This document shows, piece by piece, positions 35,908 through 38,499 of a stretch of DNA of 38,499 bases. Source of the DNA: Myxococcus sp. (lineage in GTDB: Bacteria; Myxococcota; Myxococcia; Myxococcales; Myxococcaceae); the NCBI GenBank assembly GCA_014879945.1, contig JACSRE010000130.1:1-38499 (forward strand), given 5' to 3'. The position numbers and the translations under genes are program-made. The notes below the pieces were generated by a model, which worked only from the letters and a program-made list of their open reading frames with translations, did not search any database and was not told the origin of the DNA. The number at the start of each line of letters is the position of its first letter. Position 1 is the stretch's first letter.

Positions 35908-37431
35908 TCACCGCTTCACGAGGTTGAGGGGTTGCCCGGCCCGCTCCTTCTTTCCGCGCACGCCCAATTCGGGCACCGGGCTCTCGGCGAAGGCGCCCAG
36001 GTCTTTCCCGCGAGGCGCGAAGGCCGTGTCTTGCGCTGCCAGCGGCGGCGCCGAGCCCCCATTCGGAGGGCCGCCCCAGCGCCCCCGGATCGGGTTCTTG
36101 CAGGCGATCGGGCCCGTCCACGGGTAGCGAATCGCGTAGCGGCCCTGAAACTGGTTTCGGCCCGACGGCACCGAGCCCTGCTCGAGCGCGGTGCCGTTGG
36201 TGAGGAACTCCCGGCCTCCGGCGATGGGCGGCGCGGCCCTGAAGACCAGATCCTCCCCCAGCGACGTCTTGTCGTAGCGCGCGTGGAGGCGCGTCAACAC
36301 GAAGCCCCAGCCCCCCTGAGCGACTCGGTGGCGTTGACGAACCCGCTGCTGAATCACGTCGAGGTGCTGCGTCACCAGCTGCTGATCCTGCGCGTCCAGC
36401 TTGTCCAGGTTCTTCACCTCGATCTCGGGCGCGACGAAGCTCGCGCTGTCGAGCACGTCGAGGCCCAGCACGGTGAGATCGGCCTCGTCGAGCGCGGGGA
36501 TCGGGCAGGGATCGCAGGTGTTCGAGTCCCACGCGTACTCGGTGACGACGGTGTTGGCGCGCCTGGCCAACGTCTTGTCGAAGAGCGACGCATAGAAGGG
36601 CCCGAACTCGTTCTTGGCGCTGGGCACCAGGTCGAGGTTGGTGGGGATGGTGGTGTTCGCGTAGTTCGCGGCCTCGTAGCGCTGGTTGCGCGCGAGCACG
36701 TGCACGATCAGGTCCTGCTTGTCCTTCGCGTTGATGAGCCCCAGGCGCACCGGGAGCTCGAACTTCTCGGAGTCGTAGTGAAAGCGCAGCGGCGAGAGCC
36801 GGGCCTGCCCATCGGCGAAGGTGACCTTCCCGGCGTTCACCCGCGCGACGAAGAACTTCATGCCCTGCTGAATGTACGGGCGGAACAGCGGCTCCGCGCC
36901 CGAGGGGATCTTGTACTTGCTGTCCTTGAGGTAGCGCTCGAGGCCGAGGGCGTCTTTCGCCGAGAGGATGACGATCTCGTACTCGCCGACCTCGAACTTC
37001 GCCTCGATCTTGACGCCGTAGTCGCGGCCCAGCGCGAAGGCGCCGTCGTCTTCGGGCGCCATCATCGACTTCATCGACAACCGCTTGCGCTCGTACTTGC
37101 GCTCGGGCTCGCTGTAGCAGGGGTCTTGCTCCCAGTACTCGACCAGGCGCGGCGCCGAGAGCTTGTCCACCTTGTCGAAGATCGCCTTGTTGAGCGTCTT
37201 CACGTTCTCTTTTTGCAGCACCACCGGCACGGGGACCACCATGGCGAAGTCTTCAGGCGGGCCCTGGTAGTTGTTCTGCATCGACAGCACGGTGCGGGTG
37301 CCGTTGCGCATCAGCACCACCTGCGTGGCGTTGTTGAACAGCTCGGCGCCGCCGCCCGAGACGTAGAAGCCACAGAAGGCCGAGGCCGAGGACGACAGCA
37401 ACGCGACGGCGCCCGAGAGCAGCGTCTTCAT
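35908..37431 (-). CDS. DUF2330-domain secreted protein
   Basis: 507 aa from ATG 37431. A signal peptide (MKTLLSGAVALLSSSASA) precedes FCGFYVSGGG, the start of the DUF2330 domain, with Cys20 near the cut site. Conserved parts include QNNYQGPPEDFAMVVPVPV, RPYIQQGMKFFVARVN and TEYAWDSNTCDPCPIP, plus a late IACKNPIRGRWGG. The cysteine pairs (C-x-x-C in NTCDPC) fit an oxidising, exported protein. DUF2330 proteins have no known activity. It is followed by the pentaheme cytochrome gene with four bases between, and preceded by a close paralogue 11 bases away. These look like a tandem duplication. Confidence 0.85.
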   Translation of the reverse strand: MKTLLSGAVALLSSSASAFCGFYVSGGGAELFNNATQVVLMRNGTRTVLSMQNNYQGPPEDFAMVVPVPVVLQKENVKTLNKAIFDKVDKLSAPRLVEYWEQDPCYSEPERKYERKRLSMKSMMAPEDDGAFALGRDYGVKIEAKFEVGEYEIVILSAKDALGLERYLKDSKYKIPSGAEPLFRPYIQQGMKFFVARVNAGKVTFADGQARLSPLRFHYDSEKFELPVRLGLINAKDKQDLIVHVLARNQRYEAANYANTTIPTNLDLVPSAKNEFGPFYASLFDKTLARRANTVVTEYAWDSNTCDPCPIPALDEADLTVLGLDVLDSASFVAPEIEVKNLDKLDAQDQQLVTQHLDVIQQRVRQRHRVAQGGWGFVLTRLHARYDKTSLGEDLVFRAAPPIAGGREFLTNGTALEQGSVPSGRNQFQGRYAIRYPWTGPIACKNPIRGRWGGPPNGGSAPPLAAQDTAFAPRGKDLGAFAESPVPELGVRGKKERAGQPLNLVKR

Positions 37432-37442
37432 GATCGAGGTCC

Positions 37443-38480
37443 TCACTTCACGTTCACCGGGGTGCCGGCGGCCTTCTTCCGGCCCCTGACGCCCAGCTCG
37501 GCGACCGGGCTCTCGACGAAGGTGCCGAGGTCCTTGTTGCGCGGCACGTTCGCGGTGCTCGGCAGCGCCTCGGGCCGCGCGCGCCCACCAGCGGGGTTGG
37601 CGCCCCAGCGACCGCGCACCGGGTTCGCGCAGCTGATCTCTTGGGCCCACGGGTACCGAATGGCGAAGCGCCCCTGGAACTGGTTGTTGCCGAACGGCAC
37701 CGCGCCCTGCTCCAGCGTGGCGCCGTTGGTCAGGAACTCGCGGCCTCCCGCGATGGGCGGCGCGGCGCGGAACACGAGATCGTCGCCGAGCGACTTCTTG
37801 TCGTAGCGGGCGTGCAGGCGCGTCACCACGAAGCCGCGCCAGTTCAGGCCGCGCGTCTGGCGCATCAGGCTCTGCTGCTTGATGTTGTTCACCGCCTGCG
37901 ACACGTACTGCTGCTCCTGCGCGGGCAGCTCGGCGAGGTTCTTCACCTCGATGTTCGGCTCCATGGCCGCGACCGAAGCGCCGTCGATCACGTCGAGGCC
38001 GAACGCGAGCAGCTCGCCCGCAGCCAGCGCCGGCGTCGGGCACGGGTCGCACGTGTTGGCGTCCCACGCGTACTCGGTGACGACCGCCCCGCCCGCCTTC
38101 GCCTGCGTCTTGTCGAAGAGCGACGCGTAGAACGGGCCGAACTCGTTCTTGGTGCTCGGCACCAGATCGATGTTGGTGGGGATGGTGACGTTCGGCTTGT
38201 TGGCGACCTCGTAGCGCTGGCCCCGCGCCAGCACGTGAACGATCAGATCCTGCTTGTCCTTCGCGTTGATGAGGCCGAGCCGCACGGGCAGCTCGAACTT
38301 CTCGGAGTCGTAGAAGAAGCGCAGCGGCGAGAGCGTGGCCTGGCCGTCCTTGAAGGCGACCTTCTTCGCGTTCACCCGCGCGACGAAGAACTTCATGCCC
38401 TGCTGAATGTAGGGGCGGAAGAGCGGCTCGGCGCCCGAGGGAATGTTGTAGCCGTTCTTCTTGAGCCAGCGCTCCAGGCC
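37443..38480 (-). CDS. DUF2330-domain protein, 5' end cut by contig end
   Basis: 345 residues remain; the N-terminal about 162 residues, including the signal peptide, are missing beyond the contig end. It aligns with the adjacent DUF2330 protein along its whole length (GAEPLFRPYIQQGMKFF, LGLINAKDKQDLIVHVLAR, AKNEFGPFYASLFDKT-like parts, TEYAWDANTCDPCPTP, FRAAPPIAGGREFLTNG). Both end in the shared 'ESPV-ELGVRG-KK' tail. A tandem duplication is clear. The frame could seem to start at 38495 with MYKRQ, but those five codons are sequencing adapter. Confidence 0.88.
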   Translation of the reverse strand, partial: GLERWLKKNGYNIPSGAEPLFRPYIQQGMKFFVARVNAKKVAFKDGQATLSPLRFFYDSEKFELPVRLGLINAKDKQDLIVHVLARGQRYEVANKPNVTIPTNIDLVPSTKNEFGPFYASLFDKTQAKAGGAVVTEYAWDANTCDPCPTPALAAGELLAFGLDVIDGASVAAMEPNIEVKNLAELPAQEQQYVSQAVNNIKQQSLMRQTRGLNWRGFVVTRLHARYDKKSLGDDLVFRAAPPIAGGREFLTNGATLEQGAVPFGNNQFQGRFAIRYPWAQEISCANPVRGRWGANPAGGRARPEALPSTANVPRNKDLGTFVESPVAELGVRGRKKAAGTPVNVK

Positions 38481-38499
38481 CTGTCTCTTATACACATCT
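38481..38499. other. Tn5/Nextera mosaic-end adapter sequence (artefact)
   Basis: CTGTCTCTTATACACATCT is the exact 19-base mosaic end used by tagmentation library kits, in reverse complement. It lies at the extreme contig end, in place of the next codons of the DUF2330 gene. It is library adapter left in the assembly. In the minus reading it gives the well-known false N-terminus MYKRQ. Confidence 0.97.

Noticed and set aside
38481-38499. possible real Tn5/IS50 end
   Set aside because: Only the 19-base mosaic end is present, at the exact contig edge, with no IS50 sequence. It matches library adapter.

Overview
The window is high-GC DNA, densely packed with genes and strongly biased to G/C in third codon positions. 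It has the look of a myxobacterium (Myxococcota). Supporting signs are a kinase-TPR protein of the Pkn type, two PilZ domains of the style abundant in Myxococcales, many small lipoproteins and tandem DUF2330 proteins. No rRNA, insertion sequence, prophage or CRISPR array was found. The last 19 bases are the Tn5/Nextera mosaic-end adapter, so the right edge is a contig end carrying sequencing adapter and not genomic sequence.

Left part (1-8851). A DUF4124 protein (-) diverges from plsB (+, glycerol-3-phosphate acyltransferase), which is followed by a small secreted protein. A minus-strand run then contains a Band-7/SPFH coiled-coil protein, a DsbD-like transmembrane thiol:disulfide protein with its own thioredoxin domain, an NTF2-like secreted protein, a beta-propeller lipoprotein and an HEXXH protein. 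The last four sit end to end or overlap.

Centre (9070-16540, +). A complete iron-sulfur assembly operon, iscS-iscU-iscA-hscB-hscA-fdx, sits behind two matching inverted repeats that resemble IscR/Rrf2 operators. One of these repeats contains a -35-like hexamer. No iscR gene is adjacent. IscS carries an insertion of about 48 residues. A free-standing tRNA-Leu(CAG) follows, with its own promoter and a textbook terminator, then three genes of unknown function, two of them lipoproteins.

16541-24147. A minus-strand cluster encodes a DEDD-type exonuclease, a Nudix hydrolase, BamB and a YfgM-like TPR protein, with coupled overlaps. Beyond it are an unknown protein (-), a divergent Ser/Thr kinase-TPR gene (+) and a lipoprotein (+). 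Between the kinase and the lipoprotein are two decayed tandem copies of the kinase 3' end.

24152-38480, all minus strand. The unusual gene here is a PilZ domain fused through a long Pro/Ala/acidic linker to an Hsp70 lacking most of its lid. Upstream in the same direction are a CoxE-like VWA protein, an RlmD-type RNA methyltransferase, a single-domain PilZ protein, a DUF1569/DinB-like protein and both subunits of succinyl-CoA:3-ketoacid CoA-transferase. Then come a lipoprotein, an acetyl-CoA acetyltransferase that would complete acetoacetate use, a five-heme cytochrome with a C-terminal TPR-like region, and two tandem DUF2330 proteins. The second DUF2330 gene is cut off at the contig end. The best candidates for undescribed biology are the PilZ-Hsp70 fusion and its neighbourhood, the IscS insertion, and the paired operators of the isc operon.
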